Part shown: piece by piece, positions 10,285-18,317 of the stretch
Position numbering within the stretch: position 1 is the first letter of the stretch
Layout: each line of letters begins with the position of its first letter
Source: Streptomyces canus
GTDB lineage: Bacteria; Actinomycetota; Actinomycetes; Streptomycetales; Streptomycetaceae
NCBI RefSeq assembly: GCF_030815415.1
Contig: NZ_JAUSWW010000001.1
Span: 3,472,001-3,536,000 of the forward strand
Direction: 5' to 3'
Length of the DNA: 64,000 nt
Translations under genes and position numbers: made by a program
The notes under the pieces: generated by a model
Told to the model about the DNA's origin: nothing
The model's input: only the letters and a program-made list of their open reading frames with translations
The model's database searches: none

Positions 10285-10665
10285 ATTTCCTCCTTCTCGG
10301 ACGTACATCTCCTGGCCCTGACTGCCCCTGTCGAACATGACGGCTCAGCCGGGCAGGGATGGGAGAAGTGCTACGTCCTCGGGAAGGGGAGCGCCCGTAC
10401 TCGGAGGCGCGAACCGCGCACCGATCACCGGCGATCACCCCCGAGCGACAACCACTGGTCGCGCCTGAGCACATCACGCACAACCTTCTGGACAGGCTTC
10501 ACCGGAAGGCGAAGACCCCCCTGCCCAAGAGCAGGCACCACTGCTGCCTGCTCTGCTCGGTGGGGACCCAGGAGTTCCCGCGGGCCCGACCGGCTGTCGG
10601 GGTGCGGGGAATGGACCGAGCGTCGCCGATCGTGGTGCATTCTCGCCGCCCGCACAAGGGGCTTC

Positions 10666-10681
10666 GTTACTCGGTAGTAAC
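10666..10681. promoter_or_regulatory. palindrome GTTACT-N4-AGTAAC, candidate operator
   Basis: A perfect 6-bp inverted repeat with a 4-bp spacer, about 380 bp upstream of the DUF6230 start. A second copy of the same half-site arrangement (TTACT-N3-AGTAA) lies at 10797-10809. The size and symmetry fit a TetR- or MarR-type dimer site; the regulator is not known. Confidence 0.45.
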
Positions 10682-10796
10682 GGCCGGATAACCGAACAAC
10701 GACCCGCTGGTCTCGGCCGACGACTCAGGGTGGCGCGCAGGGGCCGGACAAAATTGTTGATCGCCGGACAGAAACCGACAGATCAACGCCCAAAAC

Positions 10797-10809
10797 TTAC
10801 TTGCAGTAA
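10797..10809. promoter_or_regulatory. palindrome TTACT-N3-AGTAA, candidate operator
   Basis: It has the same half-sites as 10666-10681 but a 3-bp spacer. It lies immediately before the long hairpin at 10812-10849. Confidence 0.4.
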
Positions 10810-10811
10810 CA

Positions 10812-10849
10812 GCGGCCGCGATTACCAAGATTTGGTAAAGCGCGGCCGC
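10812..10849. repeat. two-part hairpin with NotI-like arms
   Basis: Outer arms GCGGCCGCG / CGCGGCCGC (10812-10820, 10841-10849) enclose inner arms TTACCAA / TTGGTAA (10822-10828, 10832-10838) with a 3-nt loop. The inner TTAC...GTAA core echoes the neighbouring palindromes. It could be a terminator for transcription entering from either side, or a regulatory structure. Confidence 0.5.
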
Positions 10850-10948
10850 AGTGACACTCCGTCGGCAAATCTTTCACTCGGGCACCACAGGCCCGGGTGT
10901 TTAGGGACTGGTCAGAACGGGGCTCCCGCCCCGGTCGGCGCCCCTCCC

Positions 10949-11929
10949 CTAGAACAGGGCCCGCGCCAGCGCCCGGCGTGCCGCGATCACCCGCGGGTCA
11001 TCGGCCCCGACGACCTCGAAGAGCTCCAACAGCCGTACACGTACGGCATCCCGGTCGTCACCGAACGTGCGCCGCACGGTGTCGATGAGCCGCCCGAAGG
11101 CGTCATCCACATGTCCGCCCACCAGATCCAGGTCGGCGGCGGCGATCTGCGCCGGCACATCGGCCGGCTTCTCGGCGGCGTCCTTGCGGACCTGCTGCGG
11201 GTCCAGACCCTGCACCCGCTGGAGCAACTCGGCCTGGGCGAGGCCCAGTTTGGCCTCCGAGTTGCCCGGGTCGTCGCTCAGTACGTTCTTGTACGCCTGC
11301 ACCGCACCGCCGAAGTCCCCCGCGTCCAGGGCCTGTACGGCGGCCTCGAGCAGCGCGTCGTAGGGCCCGACCGGCGTCGCGGGCGCGGCGGCCTGTGCGA
11401 CACCGGGCCGGGCGTCGGGGTCCACCGTGATCCCGGTGAGCCCGAAGCGCTCCTCGGCGACCTGCACCAGTTGGTCCAGGGTCTGCTGGATCTGCTCCTT
11501 GCCGGCGGCTCCCTGGAAGAGCGGCAGGGCCTGTCCGGCCACCACCGCGAAGACGGCGGGAATCCCCTGGACCCCGAACTGCTGCATCAGCATCTGGTTG
11601 GCGTCGACGTCGATCTTGGCGAGGAGGAGGCGCCCGTTGTACTCGACGACGAGCTGCTCCAGCACCGGGCTGAGCTGCTTGCAGGGCTCGCACCACTCGG
11701 CCCAGAAGTCGATGACGACCGGTACCTCGGTGGAGCGCTGCAGGACGTCCCGCTCGAATCCGGCCTCGTCGACGTCGATGACGAGATCGGCCGGCGAGAC
11801 GCCTGCGGTGCCGCCGCCCTGCCGGGCCGCTGCGGCGCGCGCCTGCTCCGCCTTCTCCTTGGCCTCCTGGGCCGCCTTCACCGCGGCGAGGTCGACGACT
11901 CCGCTCATGGACATGTTCCGTGGCTGCAT
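10949..11929 (-). CDS. thioredoxin-domain protein with C-terminal TPR region (YbbN/CnoX-like)
   Basis: The 326-aa cytosolic protein has three parts: an N-terminal coiled segment (12-45), a thioredoxin fold (about 48-160) and a helical tetratricopeptide-like C-terminus (about 200-326, AVQALDAGDFGGAVQAYKNVLSDDPGN). The redox site reads WCEPC (79-83) instead of WCGPC, keeping both cysteines but with a Glu between them. In this family the protein acts as a redox co-chaperone that protects clients from thiol overoxidation; that is family knowledge. The ATG at 11929 has GGGGAGGAT upstream. It stands alone, divergent from the TetR gene. Confidence 0.85.
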   Translation of the reverse strand: MQPRNMSMSGVVDLAAVKAAQEAKEKAEQARAAAARQGGGTAGVSPADLVIDVDEAGFERDVLQRSTEVPVVIDFWAEWCEPCKQLSPVLEQLVVEYNGRLLLAKIDVDANQMLMQQFGVQGIPAVFAVVAGQALPLFQGAAGKEQIQQTLDQLVQVAEERFGLTGITVDPDARPGVAQAAAPATPVGPYDALLEAAVQALDAGDFGGAVQAYKNVLSDDPGNSEAKLGLAQAELLQRVQGLDPQQVRKDAAEKPADVPAQIAAADLDLVGGHVDDAFGRLIDTVRRTFGDDRDAVRVRLLELFEVVGADDPRVIAARRALARALF

Positions 11930-12133
11930 GCGTCTATCCTCCCCCGTCCGCGCGTGCAAGTGAAAAGCGTTGAGAAAGCCGGTACCGCTTCTGTACTGCC
12001 GAGCGCCGGGTCCCCACCCCACGCCAGTGGTTTCGCTACGGGTCGTAGCGTAATGGCACGGGGTGCCTCGGGGCCACCCGAGCCCGGTGATCTCCCTCAC
12101 GGCCACACGGGAACCGCCGGTTATGGTCATGGG

Positions 12134-12760
12134 ATGCAGAGCCGCACTCCCGCCCCGCGGGCCACCGGACGCCCCCGCAGCGCCACCGCGGACGCGGCGA
12201 TCCTCGCGGCGACCCGGGAGGCCCTGGTGGAGCTGGGCTGGTCCAAGCTCACCCTGGGAGACGTGGCGGCCCGGGCGGGGGTCGCGAAAACGACGCTCTA
12301 CCGTCGCTGGGCGGGCAAGAACGAACTGGTCGTCGACGCGGTGGCGGAGCTCTTCGACGAGCTGGAACTCCCCGACTGCGGCACCCTCGCCGCCGACATC
12401 GAGGGCGTGGTCCTGCAGTACGCCGCGATCCTGGCCCGTCCGGAGGCGAAGAGCGGTCTGATGTCGGTCGTGGCCGAGTCCATCCACGACGAGGCCCTGC
12501 GCGAGCGCATCCGCTGCTCGATCGTCGAACGCCAGAAGCGGCTGGTCCTGGAGGGCCGCGCCCGCGCCGAGGCGCGCGGCGAGCTCCCCCCGGAATCCGA
12601 TCCGGGGGAAGCCGCCCGCACGATCGACCTCATTTTCGACATGGTCGCCGGCACGGTGGTGCACCGCACCCTGGTCAGCGCGCAACCGGCGGACGAGGAG
12701 TGGGTGCGCGGTTTCGCCCGCGTCCTGCTCCTGGGCCTGACCTCGGCCGGACCCCGGTAA
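12134..12760 (+). CDS. TetR/AcrR family transcriptional regulator
   Basis: The 208-aa repressor-type protein has an N-terminal HTH (about 38-66: KLTLGDVAARAGVAKTTLYRRWAGKNEL) and a C-terminal ligand domain of the TetR_C type with the segment EAARTIDLIFDMVAGTVVHRTLV. The ATG at 12134 is the only start that keeps the conserved Arg/Pro-rich N-terminus in frame. It is divergent from the thioredoxin-like gene and converges on the lipoprotein gene. The ligand and targets are unknown. Confidence 0.85.
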   Translation: MQSRTPAPRATGRPRSATADAAILAATREALVELGWSKLTLGDVAARAGVAKTTLYRRWAGKNELVVDAVAELFDELELPDCGTLAADIEGVVLQYAAILARPEAKSGLMSVVAESIHDEALRERIRCSIVERQKRLVLEGRARAEARGELPPESDPGEAARTIDLIFDMVAGTVVHRTLVSAQPADEEWVRGFARVLLLGLTSAGPR

Positions 12761-12768
12761 GTGCGAGA

Positions 12769-12789
12769 GGCCGCCCGGCGCGGGCGGCC
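12769..12789. terminator. bidirectional hairpin between tetR and lipoprotein gene
   Basis: A perfect 9-bp GC stem (GGCCGCCCG / CGGGCGGCC) has a 3-nt loop. It lies within the 41-bp gap between two convergent stops. Confidence 0.7.
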
Positions 12790-12801
12790 GAGTCCGTCGC
12801 C

Positions 12802-13776
12802 TCAGCCGTCTGTTGTGGAGTGGGACCGCACAGTCGGGCTGACGTCGCGGGCCCGTGCCACAGCCCTGGACCAGATCTCGGCGACCTTGTGCAGCCTGGA
12901 CCTGTCGGCGACGGGCAGCGAGGCCGCGTACTGCTTGCGCAGCGAGAGCACCGTGGACGGGATGTGCAACCGCGCGGCGCACTCCCCGTCTCCCACCGCC
13001 ACCGCGATCTCCCGTCGGCGCAACTCCTCGGTCGCGCCCCGCTTGCGGAACTCGGTGCTGAGACGCTCGCTCGCCTCTTCGGGGGTCGGGTAGGGATGTC
13101 CCTTCTCCCTCATGCACGTCCGCCAGTCGCGCAGGGCGGCCGTATACCGGGGGGCGCGGGTCACCTGGTCCGTGAGCGAGGCGTCGAGGTTCTGCGGGAT
13201 GTGCATCGCCGCCGCCCAGCCGTCCAGGTCGCCGAACAGCCGTCTGCGGCTGTCCGCCTCGCAACCCACGGCCGAGAAGGTGACGGTGCTGCCCGCGCCG
13301 AACCTGATCTCCCGCAGGTCCCCCGGAGTGCCGCGCAGAGCTCGCAGATACGCGTCCGCTTCCCTGGCCGGCAGCCGGGCCACGTACTGGTCGTTGGTCG
13401 GACTGTCGGTGTCCGCCGCCTTCCGGGCACGCTCCGTCGAGAACCTCGCATACAGCCCGTAGCCTTCGCGGCGCCGGGTGTCCAAGCCGATCTCCCGCTC
13501 CTCGTAGGAGCCTGTGGCCGGGGCGAACGCATCGACTCGGTAGGGGAAGCCCTTGGCGGTCATGCATGCCGCGATGAGTTCGGTCTCGGCGTGGAAGAGC
13601 CGGGCCTCGTCCAGCGCCTGGCCACCCGAACGCGTGAGCAACGCGAGCTCGGCCGGGCCGAGTTCCGGCGTGGGCGCTGGGGCCGAGCCCGAGTCGCTGC
13701 ACGCCGTCAACACGAGAGCCGCCGCCACGGCGCAGGCGGAGAAGGCTGCGCTTGTCGCCTTCCGGCGGTGTGTCAT
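12802..13776 (-). CDS. putative lipoprotein of unknown function
   Basis: The 324-aa protein has a lipoprotein signal: basic MTHRRK, hydrophobic core, lipobox LTAC with acceptor Cys26. The mature part is helical and charged, with four cysteines, two of them in CMTAKGFPY and CMREKGHPY. These two CM..KG.PY motifs suggest an internal duplication. This arrangement is common in Streptomyces lipoproteins without a known role. The start is the ATG at 13776 because the signal peptide begins there. It is followed downstream by a hairpin shared with the convergent tetR. Confidence 0.75.
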   Translation of the reverse strand: MTHRRKATSAAFSACAVAAALVLTACSDSGSAPAPTPELGPAELALLTRSGGQALDEARLFHAETELIAACMTAKGFPYRVDAFAPATGSYEEREIGLDTRRREGYGLYARFSTERARKAADTDSPTNDQYVARLPAREADAYLRALRGTPGDLREIRFGAGSTVTFSAVGCEADSRRRLFGDLDGWAAAMHIPQNLDASLTDQVTRAPRYTAALRDWRTCMREKGHPYPTPEEASERLSTEFRKRGATEELRRREIAVAVGDGECAARLHIPSTVLSLRKQYAASLPVADRSRLHKVAEIWSRAVARARDVSPTVRSHSTTDG

Positions 13777-13835
13777 ACGACCGTCCCCTCTCTGGACGTA
13801 CACGGCGTCCCGTCCGTGGAAATGGGCGCGAGTGG

Positions 13836-13861
13836 CGGGCGGTGCCGATGGGCACCGCCCG
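13836..13861 (-). terminator. terminator after the I36 inhibitor gene
   Basis: An 11-bp perfect stem (CGGGCGGTGCC / GGCACCGCCCG) with a GATG loop lies 8 bp past the stop of the inhibitor gene and before the lipoprotein start. Confidence 0.7.
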
Positions 13862-13868
13862 GGCGCGC

Positions 13869-14354
13869 TCAGTCGAACGGGTTGGGGCCGCCGCATGCGG
13901 AGGTGGTCGTGTCGCTGGGCGAGATCCAGCTGTTGGACGAGAAGTTGTTGTTGTGCGAGGAGGCGAACTGGGTCTCACCGGAACCGCGGGACAACCGGTA
14001 GAAGCCGCCGCTGTAGTTCGTCCCGGTCCACATGACCGCGTTGCAGCTGACCCCGTTGTTGTAGGCGGAGGAGGCGCAGTCGCTCCAGGTGCCGTTCGGG
14101 CAGGCGCTCTGGCCGAACACCCCCCAGTTCGAGTTCCGTCCGGACAACTCGCCCGGTCCGGCGCCCGTGTAGTTCTCACCGTTCCAGAAACAGAGGTTCC
14201 CCGAGTCGCAGCCGACGGGCGCGGCCGCTATCGCCACGCTTGAGGGCAGGGCGGCGGACGTACCGGCGACACCACCGGACGAGGCCGCGGACGTTCCGGC
14301 CAGACCGGCGACCGCCAGGACCGCTCCCGCCGCGACTGACAAGAGTCTCTTCAC
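13869..14354 (-). CDS. secreted peptidase inhibitor family I36-type protein
   Basis: The 161-aa exported protein has a signal peptide (MKRLLSVAAGAVLAVAGLAG) and a mature domain of beta/gamma-crystallin-like composition. CDSGNLCFWNGENYTG, CPNGTWSDCASSAYNNG and a Gly/Asn/Ser-rich C-terminus mark it as a Streptomyces metalloproteinase-inhibitor-like I36 protein. The start is GTG at 14354, with GGAG six bases upstream. It is divergent from a DUF5937 regulator across 219 bp, so the two may form a regulated pair. Inhibitory activity is inferred from the family only. Confidence 0.8.
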   Translation of the reverse strand: MKRLLSVAAGAVLAVAGLAGTSAASSGGVAGTSAALPSSVAIAAAPVGCDSGNLCFWNGENYTGAGPGELSGRNSNWGVFGQSACPNGTWSDCASSAYNNGVSCNAVMWTGTNYSGGFYRLSRGSGETQFASSHNNNFSSNSWISPSDTTTSACGGPNPFD

Positions 14355-14573
14355 GCATTTCTCCTTCCGATATGGCCAGAATGCATCGGCCGTTCATGGC
14401 GCCCGAATTCCTAAAACCGGCAAAAAAGTCTCGCCCGGTCCTTTCCGGAAGCCGATCCGGCCATGTTGCGCATGGCTGGCCTGAGCTGACCGGTACAGCA
14501 TTGCCCGCCGATGCGAGAGCGGTCCATGATGCTGAACCTCATAGAAAAAGCGCAGGTACAGGGGAGGAATGAA

Positions 14574-15587
14574 ATGCTCCGCATTCATTTCACGGACGCC
14601 GACCTCGCCCGGACACGCGTTGCCCGCTCACCCGACCCGATGTGGGAGATCACAACGAGCCTGCACCGTCTCCAGACGAAACGAGGCCGCTGGTCCCATG
14701 CGGAATGGTACAGATCAACCCGCGACCGCATCGCGGATCGAGGACTCGGAAGCCTGCTGCAGAAGTTCTTACTGCCGCTCTTTCCCAGGGCCGCCTATTT
14801 TCCCGACTTCCTCACGCCGAGTCAGGGCGCTGATGAGGAACTCGACGGCGGTCTCGAAGGCATGGTCGCCACATCGCCAGACCGGGTTCTGAAGGAAATG
14901 GCGATCTTCGACCGCAGGGTGGGCGCCCCCTCCTGGGCGCCCCGCATCGCCGAGAAAGAATCGAGGCAGGAACTCGCGGCGGCGCTGCGCACCTATTACG
15001 ACGTCGCCGTCGCTCCGTACGCCGAGCGGATGCAGGCACGCATGGACGCCGAGCGGGCCCTCCGCTGCCGGCACGCCCTCGATGGCGGCATCGGGGGGAT
15101 GCTGGCGAGCCTCGGACCCGCCATGTGCTGGCGGCCGCCGGTCCTGCACGTCTCGTTCACGGTCGCGGACCGGGACCTCCATCTGAACGGGCGAGGGCTG
15201 GTGCTGATCCCGTCCTACTTCGCCGCGCAGAATCCGACCACCCTCGCCGACCCGGAACTGCCGCCCGTCCTGGTCTACCCGGTCCACCGCGCCGCCCCGG
15301 GACGTCCCCCGCTCGCCACCGTGGCCGCGAACGCCGGTGCACCGCTCACGGCACTGCTCGGGCGCGCGCGGGCCGGGGTGTTGCGGGCCACCGCCGCGGG
15401 AGCCACAACCGGCGAGATCGCTCGCGTCACGGGCATCTCCCCGTCGTCCGCGAGCAAGCACACCACGACCCTGCGGGAGGCAGGGCTGATCACCAGCCAT
15501 CGGCACGCGACGACGGTGCTGCACACGTTGACGCCTGCGGGGGCCGCGGTTCTGCGAGCGGCCACCCGCACCGCGCCCGACGCTTGA
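14574..15587 (+). CDS. DUF5937/ArsR-type winged-helix regulator containing a TTA codon
   Basis: The 337-aa protein has an N-terminal DUF5937 region (LRIHFTDADLARTRVARSPDPMWEI) and a C-terminal ArsR-like winged helix (ATTGEIARVTGISPSSASKHTTTLREAGLI, about 275-305). GGAGG lies upstream of the ATG at 14574. Leu66 is encoded by TTA (14769-14771), the codon read by the bldA tRNA, so translation may depend on developmental stage. It is divergent from the I36 inhibitor gene. A paralogue lies at 19675. Targets are unknown. Confidence 0.82.
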   Translation: MLRIHFTDADLARTRVARSPDPMWEITTSLHRLQTKRGRWSHAEWYRSTRDRIADRGLGSLLQKFLLPLFPRAAYFPDFLTPSQGADEELDGGLEGMVATSPDRVLKEMAIFDRRVGAPSWAPRIAEKESRQELAAALRTYYDVAVAPYAERMQARMDAERALRCRHALDGGIGGMLASLGPAMCWRPPVLHVSFTVADRDLHLNGRGLVLIPSYFAAQNPTTLADPELPPVLVYPVHRAAPGRPPLATVAANAGAPLTALLGRARAGVLRATAAGATTGEIARVTGISPSSASKHTTTLREAGLITSHRHATTVLHTLTPAGAAVLRAATRTAPDA

Positions 15588-15618
15588 GCCGCCCTGTCCG
15601 CTCGGGGTCGGTGCGGGC

Positions 15619-17319
15619 TCAGAACCCCGCCGGCTCCGTATAGACGCCCCACTCGTCCCGCAGCACCCCGCAGATCTCACCGAGGGTCGCTTCGGCCCGT
15701 ACGGCGTCCAGCATCGGCCCGATCATGTTGCCGCCGTCTCGCGCGCAGGCGAGCATCGCGTCGAGGGCGGCGCGTACGGCGGCCTCGTCCCGTGCGCCCT
15801 TGCGGGCACCCAGCACACGCACCTGCTCCCGCTCCACCTCGTGGCTGACCCGCAGGATCTCCAGGTCGCCGGTGACGGAGCCGTGGTGGACGTTGACGCC
15901 GACGACCCTCTTGTCGCCCTTCTCCAGGGACCGTTGGTACTGGAACGCGGACTCGGCGATCTCGCCGGTGAACCAGCCGTCCTCGATGCCGCGCAGGATG
16001 CCGGAGGTGATGGGCCCGATGGGATGCCGCCCGTCGGGATGGGCCCGCAGCCCCCGCTCCTTGATCTGCTCGAAGATCTTCTCGGCGTCGGCCTCGATAC
16101 GGTCCGTCAGCTGCTCCACGTACCACGAACCACCCAGCGGATCCGCCACGTTGGCGACCCCGGTCTCCTCCATGAGGACCTGCTGGGTCCGCAGCGCGAT
16201 CTCCGCGGCCTGCTCGGACGGGAGCGCGAGGGTCTCGTCGAGGGCGTTGGTGTGCAGGGAGTTGGTGCCGCCGAGCACGGCCGCGAGCGCCTCGACGGCC
16301 GTCCGTACGACGTTGTTGTACGGCTGCTGCGCGGTCAGTGAGACCCCGGCGGTCTGGGTGTGGAAGCGCAGCCACTGCGCCTTGTCGCTCCGCGCCCCGT
16401 ACACGTCCCGCATCCACCGCGCCCAGATCCTGCGGGCCGCGCGGAACTTGGCGATCTCCTCGAAGAAATCGACGTGGGCGTCGAAGAAGAAGGAGAGCCC
16501 GGGCGCGAAGACCTCGACGTCGAGTCCGCGACTCAGCCCCAGCTCCACGTACCCGAACCCGTCGGCGAGCGTGTAGGCGAGCTCCTGCGCGGCCGTCGAT
16601 CCCGCTTCCCGGATGTGGTAGCCGGAGACGGAGAGCGGCTTGTACGCGGGAATGCCCTCCGCGCAGTACTCCATGAGATCCCCGATGAGCCGCAGATGGG
16701 GCTCGGGCTGGAAGAGCCACTCCTTCTGCGCGATGTACTCCTTGAAGATGTCGGTCTGGAGAGTGCCGTTGAGCACCCCGGGATCGACGCCCTGCCGCTC
16801 GGCGGCGACGAGGTACATGCAGAAGACGGGTACGGCGGGCCCGCTGATGGTCATGGAGGTGGTGACGTCCCCGAGCGGGATGTCCTTGAACAGCACCTCC
16901 ATGTCGGCGGCCGAGTCGATGGCGACCCCGCAGTGCCCGACCTCCCCGAGCGCCCGGGGGTCGTCGGAGTCCCGCCCCATGAGGGTCGGCATGTCAAAAG
17001 CGACGGACAGCCCCCCGCCCCCGTTGGCGAGGATCTTCTTGTACCGCTCGTTGGTCTGCTCGGCGTTCCCGAACCCGGCGAACTGCCGGATGGTCCACGT
17101 GCGCCCCCGGTACCCGGTCGGATAGAGCCCCCGCGTGAACGGATACTCCCCCGGCCACCCGATCCGCTCGAACCCCTCGTACCGGTCCCCCACCCGAGGC
17201 CCGTACACCGGCTCCACGGCGTCCCCGGACAACGTGGTGAAGTCCGCCTCCCGCTTACGCGAGGCGTCGTACCGGGCCTGCCACCGTCGGCGGCCCTCTT
17301 CGATGGCGTCAGCGTCCAT
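15619..17319 (-). CDS. icmA: isobutyryl-CoA mutase large subunit
   Basis: This 566-aa AdoCbl-dependent mutase large subunit has the same length as known IcmA. It interconverts isobutyryl-CoA and n-butyryl-CoA together with a separate B12-binding small subunit. The (beta/alpha)8 barrel is present (RTWTIRQFAGFG, GTLQTDIFKEYIAQKEW, LSVSGYHIREAG, LGGTNSLHTNALDE). The residues that separate this enzyme from methylmalonyl-CoA mutase are visible: Phe80 in place of Tyr and Gln198 in place of Arg. No DXHXXG cobalamin domain is present, as expected. A perfect palindrome lies 7 bp upstream of the ATG. Confidence 0.95.
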   Translation of the reverse strand: MDADAIEEGRRRWQARYDASRKREADFTTLSGDAVEPVYGPRVGDRYEGFERIGWPGEYPFTRGLYPTGYRGRTWTIRQFAGFGNAEQTNERYKKILANGGGGLSVAFDMPTLMGRDSDDPRALGEVGHCGVAIDSAADMEVLFKDIPLGDVTTSMTISGPAVPVFCMYLVAAERQGVDPGVLNGTLQTDIFKEYIAQKEWLFQPEPHLRLIGDLMEYCAEGIPAYKPLSVSGYHIREAGSTAAQELAYTLADGFGYVELGLSRGLDVEVFAPGLSFFFDAHVDFFEEIAKFRAARRIWARWMRDVYGARSDKAQWLRFHTQTAGVSLTAQQPYNNVVRTAVEALAAVLGGTNSLHTNALDETLALPSEQAAEIALRTQQVLMEETGVANVADPLGGSWYVEQLTDRIEADAEKIFEQIKERGLRAHPDGRHPIGPITSGILRGIEDGWFTGEIAESAFQYQRSLEKGDKRVVGVNVHHGSVTGDLEILRVSHEVEREQVRVLGARKGARDEAAVRAALDAMLACARDGGNMIGPMLDAVRAEATLGEICGVLRDEWGVYTEPAGF

Positions 17320-17326
17320 GCTTCAA

Positions 17327-17350
17327 ATTTACTAGGACGTCCTAGTAAAT
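17327..17350. promoter_or_regulatory. perfect 24-bp palindromic operator at the icmA start
   Basis: ATTTACTAGGAC is followed directly by its exact reverse complement, ending 7 bp before the icmA ATG. It is A+T-rich at the ends and lies where the promoter or leader must be, because a terminator hairpin for the upstream gene is only 12 bp away. A MarR gene lies 450 bp away, and MarR dimers commonly use perfect palindromes of this size, so it is the obvious candidate ligand. Confidence 0.75.
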
Positions 17351-17362
17351 GTCGATGGAGAA

Positions 17363-17386
17363 CCGCCGCGAGCTCTCTCGCGGCGG
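17363..17386 (-). terminator. terminator after the DUF3817 gene
   Basis: A 10-bp perfect stem (CCGCCGCGAG / CTCGCGGCGG) with a CTCT loop begins 5 bp past the DUF3817 stop. It separates that gene from icmA. Confidence 0.7.
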
Positions 17387-17391
17387 TGGAG

Positions 17392-17730
17392 TTACGCCTT
17401 GGCGACGGCCGCGCCGTCCTCGGCGACCTGGCCCTCGAGCTCGTGAGTGATCTTGCGCTCCACGAAGAAGGCGGCCGTCGGAATCGTTCCTGCGAGCAGG
17501 ACCCAGAGCTGCTTCTTGACCGGCCACTTGGCCTTGGAACCCAGGTCGAAGGCGAAGACCAGGTAGATGACGTAGAGCCAGCCGTGGGCGATGCCGACGA
17601 CGCTCGTGAAGCTGTCCGCGCCGTCCATCTCGAGCAGGTACTTGGCGATGACGCCCAGGGTCAGCAGGACGAGCAGCACGCCGGTGACGTAGGCCATGAC
17701 GCGGTAGCGGGTCAGCACGCTCTTTTTCAT
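17392..17730 (-). CDS. DUF3817 membrane protein
   Basis: The 112-aa protein has three probable membrane helices (VMAYVTGVLLVLLTLGVIAKYLL, VVGIAHGWLYVIYLVFAFDL, LWVLLAGTIPTAAFFVERK). The family signature GIAHGWLYVIYL and the C-terminal FxxER are present. A charged cytoplasmic tail follows. It lies between the MarR gene and icmA on the same strand. A paralogue is at 26494. The molecular function is unknown. Confidence 0.88.
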   Translation of the reverse strand: MKKSVLTRYRVMAYVTGVLLVLLTLGVIAKYLLEMDGADSFTSVVGIAHGWLYVIYLVFAFDLGSKAKWPVKKQLWVLLAGTIPTAAFFVERKITHELEGQVAEDGAAVAKA

Positions 17731-17796
17731 GCGTACGAGCGTAACCGCCGGTTTCGAATGATCTTCCGGCGCCCCTGAAGGCCACCGGCGTGTCCG

Positions 17797-18306
17797 TCAG
17801 CCCTCGTCGAAGTCGTGCGCCGCCACCCGTAGGGGCCTCAGCATCGCGAAGAGTTCGGCGCACTCCTCCGCGTCGTAGACGCCGAGTCCGAAGTCCATGG
17901 CCATGAGGTCGCGGGTGGCGGATTCGACGACCTCGCGGCCCTTGTCGGTGATGACGGCGAGCGTGCCGCGGCCGTCGTTGGGGTTGGGCTTTCTGTCCAC
18001 GAGGCCCGACTTCACCAGGCGGTCGACCGTGTTGGTGACCGACGTGGGGTGGACCATCAGACGTTCGCCGATCTTGGACATGGTCAGCTCGCCGGCCTTG
18101 GAGAAGGTGAGCAGGACCAGGGCCTCGTAGCGCGCGAAGGTCAGTCCGTAGGGCTTGACGACCGCGTCGACCTCGGCGAGGAGGATCTGGTGGGCGCGCA
18201 TGATCGAGGTGATCGCGGCCATGGACGGCACGTTTCCCCAGCGCTGCTTCCAGAGTTCGTCGGCGCGGGCGATGGGATCGAAGGGAAGACTGAGCGGCTT
18301 CGGCAC
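17797..18306 (-). CDS. MarR family transcriptional regulator
   Basis: The 169-aa protein has the MarR winged helix: LTMSKIGERLMVHPTSVTNTVDRLVKSGLVDRKPNPNDGRGTLAVITDKGREVV, spanning about residues 75-130, with the Asp-Gly-Arg wing tip. It lies 11 bp downstream of the MFS exporter gene in the same direction, so MFS-MarR is probably one operon. The perfect palindrome before icmA, 450 bp further on, is a plausible target, an inference from proximity. Confidence 0.88.
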   Translation of the reverse strand: MPKPLSLPFDPIARADELWKQRWGNVPSMAAITSIMRAHQILLAEVDAVVKPYGLTFARYEALVLLTFSKAGELTMSKIGERLMVHPTSVTNTVDRLVKSGLVDRKPNPNDGRGTLAVITDKGREVVESATRDLMAMDFGLGVYDAEECAELFAMLRPLRVAAHDFDEG

Positions 18307-18317
18307 GGCACCAGACC

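Larger units (their letters stand above)
10285..10948. other. 664-bp gene-free region rich in palindromes
   Basis: No credible gene was seen: the open frames here lack ribosome sites and have random composition. The right half, 10660-10850, is richer in A+T than its surroundings and holds three separate palindromes listed below. It is the upstream region of the DUF6230 operon and the downstream flank of the thioredoxin-like gene. Confidence 0.7.

Noticed and set aside
10359..10691. Possible small gene of 110 codons
   Set aside because: No ribosome site, random composition, and it crosses one of the palindromes. Treated as intergenic.
10949..14179. A 1076-codon minus-strand frame spanning three genes
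   Set aside because: Only its last 326 codons (thioredoxin-like protein) show homology. The upstream part is antisense to the TetR gene and out of frame with the lipoprotein.
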